NCBI RefSeq assembly: GCF_000296815.2
Contig: NZ_CAIT01000004.1
Coordinates: forward strand, 806,001 to 870,000
DNA length: 64,000 nucleotides
DNA from: Fibrisoma limi BUZ 3
GTDB taxonomy: Bacteria > Bacteroidota > Bacteroidia > Cytophagales > Spirosomataceae
Reading direction: 5' to 3'
Shown: one piece after another, positions 34,485 to 44,321 of the stretch
Position numbering within the stretch: the first letter of the stretch is position 1
Layout: every line of letters begins with the position of its first letter
Notes under the pieces: generated by a model
The model's database searches: none
Told to the model about the DNA's origin: nothing
The model's input: the letters and a program-made list of their open reading frames with translations, nothing else
Translations under genes and position numbers: made by a program

Positions 34485-36860
34485 TTATTCCGTTCTAAGC
34501 GATTTTACGGGGTCCATCGTCGCGGCTCGGATGGCTTGATAGCTCACGGTCAGTAAGGTAATGATGGTTGCGCCGATGCCGGCGAAAGCAAATACCCACC
34601 AGGTAATGCCGGTTCGGTACTCGTATTGCTGGAGCCAGTCGTCCAGGAAAAACCAGGCGATGGGAGCCGAGATGAGAAAGGATATAATGACTAGGCGCAC
34701 AAAGTCTTTGGACAGCAGCGTCCACAAGCTGACTACGGATGCCCCGAGAACTTTGCGGACGCCAATTTCTTTCGTACGCTGTTCGGCCATGAACGAAGCC
34801 AGGCCAAACAAGCCCAGGCAACTGATGAAAATAGCGAGCACGGCAAAAATTCGGGCCAGTTTTCCGATCCGTTCTTCAGCCCGGAATTTGGCATCGTACT
34901 CATCGTCGGTAAACTTGAAATCAAAGGGACTGTCAGGGTCGTACTGCTTCAGAACTGCTTCCACTTGCTTCAGCGCGTCTTTTACGGGCGTGCCGGGTTT
35001 CAGTTTCACGTTGAGGATACTGGCCCAGTTGTAGTTGACCAGGAAAATGGTGGGTTTGATCGGTTCGTACGGCGACTCCATCACCATGTCCTTGACGACG
35101 CCCACGACCTGCATAGGCTTCTCATTGAAGCGAATCGTTTTGCCGACGATGTTCTGTAGGCCCGTCAGTTTAACGGCGGCTTCGTTCAGGATGAAGGCTG
35201 ACGTATCGGTCGAGTAGTCGCGCGAGAAATCCCGGCCGTTTATGATTTTCCAGCTAATGGTTTTGCCGAATTCGTGGGTGCAGGCAATGGTTCCGAACAG
35301 GGGGAGCGACTTGGGGTCTTTGCCCTCCCAGTCGAAACCGATCTGATTCGACCAGACGCCGGTGGTCGGGCTGGACGACTCACTGACCTCGTAGACTGCC
35401 CCCGATTTCAGCAGGTCCTGCCGTAGTGGATCGAATTTACCCCGCAAGGCCGTACTGATGTTGACCTGGAGAAGCCCGGAACGATCATAGCCGATCGGCC
35501 GGTTTTTGGCGTGTTGAATCTGACGGAACACGATGACTGTCCCGATGATGAGGGTGATGGATACGGTGAATTGTATCACTACCAGCATTTTGCGGGGCAA
35601 CGAAGCCCAGCGCCCTACCCGGAACGTACCTTTCAGCACGCTGAGCGGATTGAAAGACGACAGATACAGGGCCGGATAGCTGCCCGACACCAGGCCCGTC
35701 AGGAGTGTAAAACTGAGAATAAGCAGCCAGAAAACCGGCGATTGATACGGTATGGCCGCCTGTTTGCCGGCCAGCTCATTGAAAGCAGACAGGGAAACCA
35801 GGACCATCAGCAGCGACAAAATCAGGGCGAAGAAAACAACCAGAATGGATTCGCTCAGAAACTGCATGATCAGTTGCTGACGAAGCGAACCAACGGCTTT
35901 ACGAATGCCCACTTCCTTCGCTCGCTTTTCGGAACGGGCCGTACTGAGGTTCATGAAGTTGATGCATGCCAGGAGCAGGACAAACACGCCAATGATGCCG
36001 AACAGCCAGACGAACTGAATGTTGCCTCCTACGTTCCGGCCGTTTTTAAAGTCGGAATACAGGTGCCACTTGCTCATTGGGTGCAGAAAATATTCGGGAT
36101 TTTCGCCCGGTGAACTATGCGGTTTCTCTACGTTCTTGATCTTGGCGGATACTTGTTCAATATCCGCTTTGTCTGCAAGCTGCGCAAAGCTCTGAAACGA
36201 GTGGTTGCCCCATTGCTCCTGCGAATTTTTCACCCAGGGTTCATCGGCCAGGTAAGCGCTCCAGGGCATGTATAGTTTGACCTCGTAGAACTCCGAGTTG
36301 AACGGCAGGTCCGCAAACACGCCCGTGACCCGAACGTCCCGCTTGGCATCCAGCCGGATGATCTTGTTCATGGGGTCCTGATCGCCAAACAAGGCCTTAG
36401 CTACCGATTCCGCTAACAGGATGGACGAAGGTTCCTTAAGAGCAGTGGCGTAACTGCCTTTCAGCATGTCCAGCGTCAGCATTTCCGGTAAGCCCGGATC
36501 GACGAACATGCCTTCCTGATTCAGCTTTTTATCTCCGTTTACCAGCAGGTGGCTGAAGTTCCAGGAAGCCAGCGATACGTATTTGAAGTCAGCTGCGTAC
36601 TTGGTCCGGATTTCGGTGGCCGACGGGATCGAAACGGCCCGGCTGGCGCCTGTAGTGCCGTTGAACGTCTGGTTGACGTAGAGTCGGGCCAGCCGGTCGT
36701 AGTTTCGGTGGAATTTGTTATACGATAACTCGTCGTACATCCAAAGACCGATCAGCATGGCGATAGCCATACCGACGGCCAACCCCAGGATGTTAATGGC
36801 CGAATACGCCTTGTGTTTGGCCAGGTTGCGGAGGGCAATTTTGAGGTAGTTGCGTAGCAT
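34485..36860 (-). CDS. FtsX/MacB-type ABC transporter permease 10
   Basis: This 791-residue duplicated permease starts at the ATG at 36860 (MLRNYLKIALRNLAKHKAYS). An in-frame ATG at 36881 lies inside the hairpin that fills the gap and would add seven unconserved residues. The motifs are EKRAKEVGIRKAVGSL (about 315) and QRTKEIGVRKVLGAS (about 694). The tail is MDPVKSLRTE, with Asp in place of Asn as in permease 13. The second periplasmic domain (SSSPTTGVWSNQIGFDWEGKDP) resembles those of permeases 12, 13 and 14, marking a subfamily. Confidence 0.92.
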   Translation of the reverse strand: MLRNYLKIALRNLAKHKAYSAINILGLAVGMAIAMLIGLWMYDELSYNKFHRNYDRLARLYVNQTFNGTTGASRAVSIPSATEIRTKYAADFKYVSLASWNFSHLLVNGDKKLNQEGMFVDPGLPEMLTLDMLKGSYATALKEPSSILLAESVAKALFGDQDPMNKIIRLDAKRDVRVTGVFADLPFNSEFYEVKLYMPWSAYLADEPWVKNSQEQWGNHSFQSFAQLADKADIEQVSAKIKNVEKPHSSPGENPEYFLHPMSKWHLYSDFKNGRNVGGNIQFVWLFGIIGVFVLLLACINFMNLSTARSEKRAKEVGIRKAVGSLRQQLIMQFLSESILVVFFALILSLLMVLVSLSAFNELAGKQAAIPYQSPVFWLLILSFTLLTGLVSGSYPALYLSSFNPLSVLKGTFRVGRWASLPRKMLVVIQFTVSITLIIGTVIVFRQIQHAKNRPIGYDRSGLLQVNISTALRGKFDPLRQDLLKSGAVYEVSESSSPTTGVWSNQIGFDWEGKDPKSLPLFGTIACTHEFGKTISWKIINGRDFSRDYSTDTSAFILNEAAVKLTGLQNIVGKTIRFNEKPMQVVGVVKDMVMESPYEPIKPTIFLVNYNWASILNVKLKPGTPVKDALKQVEAVLKQYDPDSPFDFKFTDDEYDAKFRAEERIGKLARIFAVLAIFISCLGLFGLASFMAEQRTKEIGVRKVLGASVVSLWTLLSKDFVRLVIISFLISAPIAWFFLDDWLQQYEYRTGITWWVFAFAGIGATIITLLTVSYQAIRAATMDPVKSLRTE

Positions 36861-36877
36861 AAAGCAAAGGGGTTGGA

Positions 36878-36933
36878 GCATGGGGCGAAGGGGGTGGGAT
36901 GGAAGGTGTTACCCCAAGCCCTTCGCCCCATGC
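36878..36933 (-). repeat. Class B intergenic hairpin between permeases 11 and 10
   Basis: GCATGGGGCGAAGGG (36878-36892) pairs perfectly with CCCTTCGCCCCATGC (36919-36933) around a 26-nt loop. The TAG stop of permease 11 follows seven bases on. The minus-strand text TAGCGTAGGGC at the stop recurs at 39432 and 55746. Confidence 0.75.
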
Positions 36934-36939
36934 CCTACG

Positions 36940-39354
36940 CTATTCTGTTCTAAGCGATTTCACCGGATTCATCAGGGCGGCTTTGATGCTCTGGAAGCTG
37001 ACGGTCAGGAGGGCGATGAAGACCGTTAAGCCACCCGCCAGCAGGAACACCCACCAGTGAATGGTCGTCCGGTAGGCGAAACCATTGAGCCAGTTGTACA
37101 TGGCGTACCAGGCCACCGGAGAGGCAATGACCAGCGCGATGAGGACTAGTTTCAGGAAATCTTTTGAGAACATGGTTACCAGGCTGAACTCCGATGCACC
37201 CAAAACTTTACGGATGCCAATTTCTTTGGTCCGCTGCTCGGCCATGAACATCGACAGACCAAACAAGCCTAAGCACGAAATCAGGATAGCCACCCCGGCG
37301 AAGATGCTAAACAGCGTTTGCTGCGTTCGTTCGCGGGCGTAGAGCCGGTCGAAGCGCTCATCCAGAAACTGATAGTCGAAGGGCCGCTCCGGGAAGTATG
37401 TTTTCCAGACGGATTCAATGTGCCTGAGCCCCGCTTCGACGCTTCGTCCACCTCCGCCGATGTGCATCGACACCCAGTTGAGCTGCTCGGGAGACATCAC
37501 CATCGCGATAGCCGACATATTCTGGTGGAGCGACTCAAAGTGAAAATCTTTCGTCACACCAATGATCTGACCGTCGCGGGAACCGTATTTGAATCGCTTG
37601 CCAATGGCTTGCTGAGGGGTCCAGCCCAGAAGCTTAACCGCCGTTTCGTTCAGGACGATCATCGACGTATCGGTCGAGAACGAACGGGAGAAATTGCGTC
37701 CGGCGGCCATAACGATCTGATACGTTGGAATAAAATCCTCGTCGATCTGCAAGCCCCGCAGGTTGATACTGACCGGGGCCATGGTGTCGCCTTTCATGGC
37801 CGAAGCGTCCCACGAATCCAGCAGCCGTCCCGACGGAATCCGCGACGACCGCCCTACTTCGCGAATAATACCCGTCGATTTCAACGCCTGCTTAAGCGTT
37901 TCGTAGTTGGTCGTGGAGTCGCCAACGTCGGGCAGCAGCGCAATCTGGTCTTTCTGGTAGCCCAGCCGGTAATTCTGAATGTAGCTCATCTGGTTGTATA
38001 CGACCGCCGTCGCGATCATGAGCGCAATCGCAATGGCAAACTGGGTAACAACCAGTACCTGCCGGAGCTTGCCGTTACGCATGGCCGATGCCACCTGCCC
38101 TTTCAGGACGCCAATCGGTCGGAACGACGTCAGAAAGAAAGCGGGATAGCTACCCGCCACCAGGCCCGTAAGCAACGTAATGCTGATGAGAATAGCCAGG
38201 AACGCAGGATCAACCAATTGACGGAACGAAAGCTGTTTCTGCGTAAAGTCATTCAGGGCGGGCAAACAGAGTACCACCAGCCCAATGGCAAGCACCAGGG
38301 CAAACAAGACTAGTAAAATAGACTCGCTCAGAAACTGGCCGACCAATTGGTTGCGCAAAGCCCCTACTACCTTACGCATCCCGACTTCCTTGGCGCGGCC
38401 AGCCGAGCGAGCTGTGGCCAGATTCATGTAATTGATGCAGGCAATCAGCAAAATGAACAAACCAATGGCCGAAAAAAGATAGACATACTTAATATCGCCG
38501 GACGGCTCAATTTCTGAGTCGGTATGGGAGTGAAGGTGGATATCGGTTACCTTTTGCAAAGTCAATACCGACCACTTCGACGCTTTGGTGCCACCTCCGG
38601 ATGGAACGTGTTTATCCTGAAATGGCGCAAAAGCTTTCTCCATGCGCGCTGGATCAGCACCTTTGGCCAGCAGCAGATACGTATTGAAGGAGTTGTTGCT
38701 CCAGTTGGTTCGCAGTTGTTCGGCTCCGTAGATACGTGGGTCGTTCAGGGTCGAGAAGGAAACCAGAAAATTCGGGTGAAAATGCGCCTGGGCGGGTAGC
38801 GGTTCGTACACGCCCGTCACCGTCAGATCATACTGATTCTCATACCGGACCGTTTTGCCGATTGGGTTCTCTTTTCCGAAATACTTCTCGGCCATTGGGC
38901 GCGAGAACAGGATTGAAAATGGGTTCTCCAGTGCCTTGTCGGGATTACCACTGACCAGATCAAAGCTTAAGATCTTGAACAGATTGTCTTCCGCAAAAAA
39001 CACATCTTGCTCATCGAACCGATTGTCGCCGTAGCGAATCAGACCGCCGGTTTCGATCGTTCGAACAACCAGCTCCGCTTCCGGAAAATCCTGCTTAATC
39101 AGGGGGCCAAACGGCGGAGCTGCCTGCGCCAGCCGTAGTGAAGGCACACCATCCGACGAGAGGAACGTACGTGTAACACGGTACACCCGATCTGCGTTGG
39201 CATTGTAGCGGTCGTAGCTGAGTTCGTCTTTAACGTAGAGAGCGAGCAGCAGAAAGCAGGCCAGACCAACGGCCACACCAACGATATTAATCGCGCTGAA
39301 GGCTTTGTGCTTACGCAGGTTGCGTAGGGCGATGAGGATGTAATTGCGTAGCAT
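36940..39354 (-). CDS. FtsX/MacB-type ABC transporter permease 11
   Basis: This 804-residue duplicated permease has motifs AGRAKEVGMRKVVGAL (about 325), with Met before RKVVG, and QRTKEIGIRKVLGAS (about 707), followed by EFSLVTMFSKDF instead of the usual LLSKDF. The tail is MNPVKSLRTE. The second periplasmic domain carries SSRIPSGRLLDSWDAS and VTKDFHFESLHQNM. It is the second gene after promoter C, with class B hairpins on both sides, each beginning at a TAG stop. Confidence 0.92.
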   Translation of the reverse strand: MLRNYILIALRNLRKHKAFSAINIVGVAVGLACFLLLALYVKDELSYDRYNANADRVYRVTRTFLSSDGVPSLRLAQAAPPFGPLIKQDFPEAELVVRTIETGGLIRYGDNRFDEQDVFFAEDNLFKILSFDLVSGNPDKALENPFSILFSRPMAEKYFGKENPIGKTVRYENQYDLTVTGVYEPLPAQAHFHPNFLVSFSTLNDPRIYGAEQLRTNWSNNSFNTYLLLAKGADPARMEKAFAPFQDKHVPSGGGTKASKWSVLTLQKVTDIHLHSHTDSEIEPSGDIKYVYLFSAIGLFILLIACINYMNLATARSAGRAKEVGMRKVVGALRNQLVGQFLSESILLVLFALVLAIGLVVLCLPALNDFTQKQLSFRQLVDPAFLAILISITLLTGLVAGSYPAFFLTSFRPIGVLKGQVASAMRNGKLRQVLVVTQFAIAIALMIATAVVYNQMSYIQNYRLGYQKDQIALLPDVGDSTTNYETLKQALKSTGIIREVGRSSRIPSGRLLDSWDASAMKGDTMAPVSINLRGLQIDEDFIPTYQIVMAAGRNFSRSFSTDTSMIVLNETAVKLLGWTPQQAIGKRFKYGSRDGQIIGVTKDFHFESLHQNMSAIAMVMSPEQLNWVSMHIGGGGRSVEAGLRHIESVWKTYFPERPFDYQFLDERFDRLYARERTQQTLFSIFAGVAILISCLGLFGLSMFMAEQRTKEIGIRKVLGASEFSLVTMFSKDFLKLVLIALVIASPVAWYAMYNWLNGFAYRTTIHWWVFLLAGGLTVFIALLTVSFQSIKAALMNPVKSLRTE

Positions 39355-39368
39355 AAGAGCTTGAGGTT

Positions 39369-39422
39369 AAGGGCTTGGGGCTAAGGGCGCGGGGTAACAG
39401 CTACCCTCCGCCCCAAGCCCTT
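39369..39422 (-). repeat. Class B intergenic hairpin between permeases 12 and 11
   Basis: AAGGGCTTGGGGC (39369-39381) pairs perfectly with GCCCCAAGCCCTT (39410-39422). Inside, GGGGTA (39391) can pair with TACCCT (39403) as a second stem. The TAG stop of permease 12 lies nine bases away. Confidence 0.75.
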
Positions 39423-39431
39423 CGCCCTACG

Positions 39432-41804
39432 CTATTCGGTACGTAATGATTTCACCGGATTCATCAGGGCGGCTTTGATACTCTGGAAGCTGACGGTCAC
39501 TAAGGCAATACCGATGGCCAGCACACCCGCCAGTACAAACACCCACCACTGAATATCAATCTTGTAGGCAAAATTTTGCAGCCATTGATTCATCGTCCAC
39601 CAGGCAATGGGTGACGCGATGAGGATGCCAACCAATACCAGTTTCAGGAAATCCTTCGACAGCAAGGCGATAATGCCGGTGACCGATGCACCCAGGGCTT
39701 TCCGAATTCCGATTTCTTTGGTACGTTGCTGGGCGGTGAAGGTGGCCAACCCGAACAGACCCAGGCAGGAAACCAGCACCGCAATGCCGGCGAAGAAGTT
39801 GAACAACTGGCCCGTGCGCTGCTCCGATTTGTACATGCTGTTGTAGTCATCGTCCAGAAACTTGTACTCGAAGGGATAATCCGGGCTGTAGCGTTTCCAG
39901 ATCCGTTCGGCCGCGGCAATGACGGCGGGAGCATGCTGTCCGGTCGTCTTGATGTAAAGACGACCGTAATTGCGGGTCGGTCGGTAGTAGAAAATGGCGG
40001 GCTCCATCTTGGAGCGCATCGACGCAAAATGGAAATCTTTCACGACGCCGATAATGGTTCCTTCCGTCTGCCAGAGCTTGAACCGCTTACCGATCGGGTC
40101 CTTAATCCCCGCGTTCTTGACGGCTGTTTCGTTCAGGATGTAGTGGGTAGAATCAGCCCGGGAGCCGGTAAAGACACTGCCCGCCACCATATTGAGCTTG
40201 AACGTCTGGATAAAATCTTTCTCTACAGCCAACGGGTGAATAATGAACATGCTGTTCTTCTCCTTGCCGTCCCAATCGGTGTCGCCGGTGGAGTTGCCAT
40301 TACTGATGATGTTATTGCTCGCCGACGTAACGGCCCGCACGCCCGGTTGCTGTGCCAATTCGTTCTTGATGGCTTCGTAGTGTTTGCCTACGTCTTCGGT
40401 CATCCAGAAACCAAAGACGTTCTCCCGGTCGTACCCCAGATTCCGCTCGCGGATGTAGCGGAGTTGATTACCGATGATGAGGGTGCCGACAATCAGGGCT
40501 GTAGAGAAGGCAAACTGCGTCACAACCAGTGCCTTTCGGAACGCACCGCCCCGACCGGCTGCCGTGGCTTTGCTGCGCAGCACTTTCAGCGGTTCGAAGG
40601 ACGACAGCACCAACGCCGGATAAATGCCCGCGACGGCCAACGTAAAGGTCAGAGCGCCAACCAGCACCAGCCACACCTGCGGATCAAACAGGTTGAAGGA
40701 TTGGGTTTTGCCGGTTAACTCCAGGTAAACCGGTTCAATCAGCTTAATGAGGACAACGGCAAGTAAAAGCGCCATGAGGAAAATCAAGGTGGATTCGGCC
40801 AGGAACTGCCCAATCAGGTGTTGGCGGCCTGCACCGACTACTTTCCGAACGCTCACTTCCTTAGCTCGTTGGGTTGCTCGTGCCGTAGCGAGGTTAACGT
40901 AGTTAATACAGCCGATTGCCAGCAGAATCAGCGCCACTATGCCCATCATGCGTACCTCCTGCATGGCCGACGGCGTACCATCAGCGTTGTAGAGGTGAAT
41001 GCCTTTCAGCGCCTGTAGGCGGTAATAGGTTACCTGATCGTACTGGTTATTCTGGTGGTGCAGATCGGTCAGCGTTTTGGCAATTTTGTCCAGATTCGCC
41101 TGCGGATGAACCTGCAGGTACGTATTGGCCATCCAGTTGCCCCAGTCACTTTCAATCGATTTCCAGTAGTCATTGGCCTGATACCCTTTGATGAGAATCT
41201 CGAATGGAAACAGCATGCTGTACTTCATCGTCGAGTTATCGGGGAAGTCGCGGATGATACCGCTGACGACGTAGCTTTTCTTCTTGGGTACTGAGTACAG
41301 CATTTTGCCCATAGCCTCCGCGTTACCGAAGTACCTGCGAGCGGCTGATTCGGTCAGGATCACCGATTCGAGGCTTGAGAACGGGCGTTCTTTGCTGCCT
41401 TTTACCCACTCAAAGTCGAACAGGGTAAAAAACGCAGGGTCGACATACACGCTCTGTTCTTCCACCAGCGTTTTATCGGCCACTTTGAAAGGAGACATGT
41501 CGTAGTTCTGCACCACCCGGGCTGCTTCGATAACACCGGGTACCTGACGTTTAGCGTAAGCGGCTACCGGCGCAACAATGGAGCCCGAAACCTGCAAACT
41601 ACTGCCTGTACCAAACCCACCATTTACGCGGTAAATCTGATCCCCTTTTGTATGAAACCGGTCGAAGCTTAATTCCCCCTTAACCCACCAGAGCAGCAGG
41701 ATACCAATGCCAAGTGCGACAGCCAGCCCTCCGATGTTTATCGCCGAATAGCCTTTACTGTTACGCAGTCCACGCCAGGCGGTTTTGAAGTAATTACGTA
41801 GCAT
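39432..41804 (-). CDS. FtsX/MacB-type ABC transporter permease 12, first gene of a σ54-like unit
   Basis: This 790-residue duplicated permease has motifs TQRAKEVSVRKVVGAG (about 311), with Ser in place of the conserved Gly, and QRTKEIGIRKALGAS (about 693). The tail is MNPVKSLRTE. TM1 is IGGLAVALGIGILLLWWVKGELSFDRFH, tryptophan-rich like permeases 13 and 14. The first periplasmic domain ends at LQALKGIHLYNADGTPSAMQ. Promoter C (41846-41861) and dyad C (41916-41943) lie directly upstream, so it leads a four-permease unit (12, 11, 10, 9). Confidence 0.92.
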   Translation of the reverse strand: MLRNYFKTAWRGLRNSKGYSAINIGGLAVALGIGILLLWWVKGELSFDRFHTKGDQIYRVNGGFGTGSSLQVSGSIVAPVAAYAKRQVPGVIEAARVVQNYDMSPFKVADKTLVEEQSVYVDPAFFTLFDFEWVKGSKERPFSSLESVILTESAARRYFGNAEAMGKMLYSVPKKKSYVVSGIIRDFPDNSTMKYSMLFPFEILIKGYQANDYWKSIESDWGNWMANTYLQVHPQANLDKIAKTLTDLHHQNNQYDQVTYYRLQALKGIHLYNADGTPSAMQEVRMMGIVALILLAIGCINYVNLATARATQRAKEVSVRKVVGAGRQHLIGQFLAESTLIFLMALLLAVVLIKLIEPVYLELTGKTQSFNLFDPQVWLVLVGALTFTLAVAGIYPALVLSSFEPLKVLRSKATAAGRGGAFRKALVVTQFAFSTALIVGTLIIGNQLRYIRERNLGYDRENVFGFWMTEDVGKHYEAIKNELAQQPGVRAVTSASNNIISNGNSTGDTDWDGKEKNSMFIIHPLAVEKDFIQTFKLNMVAGSVFTGSRADSTHYILNETAVKNAGIKDPIGKRFKLWQTEGTIIGVVKDFHFASMRSKMEPAIFYYRPTRNYGRLYIKTTGQHAPAVIAAAERIWKRYSPDYPFEYKFLDDDYNSMYKSEQRTGQLFNFFAGIAVLVSCLGLFGLATFTAQQRTKEIGIRKALGASVTGIIALLSKDFLKLVLVGILIASPIAWWTMNQWLQNFAYKIDIQWWVFVLAGVLAIGIALVTVSFQSIKAALMNPVKSLRTE

Positions 41805-41845
41805 GATGTTTCTGTATAAGTTGAAAAGTATCGTGCTTAGTCCGC

Positions 41846-41861
41846 TTCAAATGCTATACCA
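41846..41861 (-). promoter_or_regulatory. σ54-like -24/-12 promoter C
   Basis: The minus strand reads TGGTATAGCATTTGAA, fitting TGGYAYR-N4-TTGR. The predicted start near 41834 leaves a leader of about 30 bp before the ATG of permease 12. Distance from the TGG edge to dyad C is 55 bp. Confidence 0.72.
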
Positions 41862-41915
41862 TTAAATGTAAGATTTTGATAATCAATACATAGGCGATTG
41901 GGTTGGCGGGTTGAT

Positions 41916-41943
41916 TGTCCGCAATCGGACGTGAGAGCGGACA
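41916..41943 (-). promoter_or_regulatory. Upstream activating dyad C (short form)
   Basis: The plus strand reads TGTCCGCAATCGGACG (41916-41931), then GCGGACA (41937-41943); ATTGTCCGC at 41914 and GCGGACAAT at 41937 are exact complements. The distal half-site is about ten bases nearer than in the other four copies, so only one full dyad plus a half-site is present. Confidence 0.72.
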
Positions 41944-41963
41944 ATCTGAACCGAACCGTGAAT

Positions 41964-44321
41964 CTACTCTGCCCGCAAGCTCTTTACGGGGTCCATAAGG
42001 GCGGCCTTAATACTCTGGAAGCTGACGGTAAACAGCGCAATCGCAATGGCCATCAGACCGGCTACGACGAACATCCACCACTCAATGTCGATGCGGTACT
42101 TGAAATCCTGAAGCCACTGGCTCATGCTGTACCAGGCAACGGGCGTCGCAATAACAATGGCGATCAGCACCAGGCGTAGAAAATCTCTGCTGAGCAACGT
42201 AACGATGCTGGGTATGGAGGCTCCCAGCACTTTCCGGACACCAATCTCTTTGGTACGTTGCTCAGCCGTGAACATGGCCAGGCCGAACAGCCCCAGACAG
42301 GCAATAAAGATGGCCAGAATCGCGAAGTAGTTGGCCAGCTTACCAATGAGCGTCTCGCTTTTGTACTGCTTCTCGAAACTGTCGTCGGCGAATTCATACG
42401 CAAAAGGATAAGCCGGGTTGTGTTTTTTGGACAGTGTTTGCATACTGGCAATGGCCTTTTCCGTTTCGCCGGGTCGCGTACGAATGATAACGGTACTGTT
42501 ATACGTCGTGTCCAGCCGGAGAATCAGCGGCTCGATCGCCACCCGTAGTGAGTTCAGGTGGAAGTTCTTCATCAAGCCGATGATTTTGCCGGGTTTGTTC
42601 CAGAATTTGAGGTCCTGCCCGACCGGCGCTTTCATGCCCATGCGTCGGGCGGCTTCTTCGTTGACGAGGTAGTTAGTGCTGTCGGTAATGAAGTCTTTGG
42701 AAAAATCGCGGCCATCCAGCAGCTTAATCTTCATGGTGTTGATGAAGTCGTAGCTGATGGGCATTTGCGTGAAGAGCGTCTTATCGTTCGGATCTTTGCC
42801 TTTCCATTCCACACCAATGGTCGAATTGCCGATTGCCAGCGGATCGGAACCCGACGAGGTTACAGACTGAATGCCCGGCGCTTGCAGCAGTTCCTGCTTA
42901 AAAACATCGAAGCGTTTGGGCAAATCGCCTTCCAGAGCCATGTACACGACGTTCTCCCGGTCGAGACCGAGGTTTTTGGTGCGGATGTAATCGACTTGCC
43001 GACCCGCGATCAACGTACCGATGATGAGCAGCAGCGACAGGGCGAACTGAAACACGACGAGACCCTGCCGAAACAGTACGGCCCCGGCTTTGAACCGCAG
43101 CGTACCTTTTAAGATCCTGACCGGTTGCAACGACGACAGGAACAAGGCCGGATAGCTGCCGGACACAATACCGGTTACCAACGCCAGACCCAGCAAGGTT
43201 AGCCAGTAAAACGGGTTACTATAATCAATACTGATTTGCTTCTCGGTCAGCTTATTGAAGACAGGCAGCAAAACCTGCACGAGGAGGATGGCAAAGATGA
43301 GCGCCATCCCGGCGGTCAGTATAGCTTCGCCAATAAACTGCCCGATCAGGAACGACCGTTCTGCACCAACTACTTTACGAATACCGACTTCTTTAGCCCG
43401 TTTCGCCGATCGGGCCGTGGCCAGGTTCATGAAGTTGATGCAGGCGATAATCAGGATGAAAATGGCAACGATGGTGAATAGACGTACGTATTCAATGCGT
43501 CCGCCGTCGGGTTTGCCATTTGTAAATTTGGAGTAGAGGTAACCATCTTCGAACGGAAAGAGGAACATTTTGATAGTCGTCACGTTTTTTTCGTGCTTAT
43601 GGACAAAGTCCAGAATCTTGGCGTTGACGCGGTTCACATCGGCGTTGGCATGAAGCAGCGCAAACGTTCGGATACCGTTATTGTCCCATTTGGTGAGCCA
43701 CTGGTTTTCTTTTTCGAACGGCTCCAGCGGCAGCACGAAGTCAAACTTCAGCGATGATGTTTCGGGAATGTCCTGCATCACACCCGTAATCTGCCGATCC
43801 TCTTTGTTGTCCAGTCGAATGATACGTCCTACTACGTCCGTTTTACCGAAGAATTTCAGGGCCACCTTTTCGGAGATCACAATGGACGTAGGTCCGGTTA
43901 TAGCCGTTTTTCCATTACCATGCAGGAGGGGAAATGTAAAAATCTGAAACAGATCGGTACTCGCAAACCGACCTTTCTCCTTATAGGCTTTTTCGCCCAG
44001 GGACAGCAGCCGTTCTTCCTCCCACGTAATCTTGACGGCTTTCTCTACCTCCGGTACTTCGGCAACTAAGGCCGGAGCCAGCGGGCCGGGCGTAGCCGGT
44101 GTGGTGCTGATGTCGTTGCCGGTCCACTGCTGATTTTCCAGCACCTGATACAGGCGTGGGCCGTTGGCGTGAAAGCGGTTAATGCTTCGTTCGTCCTGTA
44201 CCCAAAGCAGAATCAGCAAACTGCACGTCATACCCAGGGCCAGCCCCAGTACATTGATGAACGAGAAGGTTTTACTCTTGGCGATGTTCCGCCAGGCAAT
44301 TTTCAGGTAGTTGCGTAGCAT
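41964..44321 (-). CDS. FtsX/MacB-type ABC transporter permease 13, end of the ECF sigma unit
   Basis: At 785 residues this is the shortest complete permease here. The motifs are AKRAKEVGIRKVVGAE (about 307) and QRTKEIGVRKVLGAS (about 688). The tail is MDPVKSLRAE. It is closest to permease 14: they share KIAWRN at the start, LGLALGMT in TM1, the SGSDPLAIGNST / TSPLGNSNTSDG segment, and FWNKPGKIIGLMKNFHLNSL against FWSKPGKIIGVMKDFHFNSL. It follows two DUF4097-like genes after a 313-bp repeat-filled gap and may be the last gene of the sigma / anti-sigma unit. Confidence 0.92.
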   Translation of the reverse strand: MLRNYLKIAWRNIAKSKTFSFINVLGLALGMTCSLLILLWVQDERSINRFHANGPRLYQVLENQQWTGNDISTTPATPGPLAPALVAEVPEVEKAVKITWEEERLLSLGEKAYKEKGRFASTDLFQIFTFPLLHGNGKTAITGPTSIVISEKVALKFFGKTDVVGRIIRLDNKEDRQITGVMQDIPETSSLKFDFVLPLEPFEKENQWLTKWDNNGIRTFALLHANADVNRVNAKILDFVHKHEKNVTTIKMFLFPFEDGYLYSKFTNGKPDGGRIEYVRLFTIVAIFILIIACINFMNLATARSAKRAKEVGIRKVVGAERSFLIGQFIGEAILTAGMALIFAILLVQVLLPVFNKLTEKQISIDYSNPFYWLTLLGLALVTGIVSGSYPALFLSSLQPVRILKGTLRFKAGAVLFRQGLVVFQFALSLLLIIGTLIAGRQVDYIRTKNLGLDRENVVYMALEGDLPKRFDVFKQELLQAPGIQSVTSSGSDPLAIGNSTIGVEWKGKDPNDKTLFTQMPISYDFINTMKIKLLDGRDFSKDFITDSTNYLVNEEAARRMGMKAPVGQDLKFWNKPGKIIGLMKNFHLNSLRVAIEPLILRLDTTYNSTVIIRTRPGETEKAIASMQTLSKKHNPAYPFAYEFADDSFEKQYKSETLIGKLANYFAILAIFIACLGLFGLAMFTAEQRTKEIGVRKVLGASIPSIVTLLSRDFLRLVLIAIVIATPVAWYSMSQWLQDFKYRIDIEWWMFVVAGLMAIAIALFTVSFQSIKAALMDPVKSLRAE

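Noticed and set aside
36861-36881. Upstream ATG for permease 10 inside the hairpin
   Set aside because: The seven added residues are unconserved and come from the class B spacer (CATGGGG); the family begins at MLRNYL.
37318-38313. Long plus-strand reading frames opposite permeases (also 13480-14457, 39726-40718)
   Set aside because: They are antisense shadows of conserved permease genes, rich in Arg, Gln and His, without signal, domain or start context.
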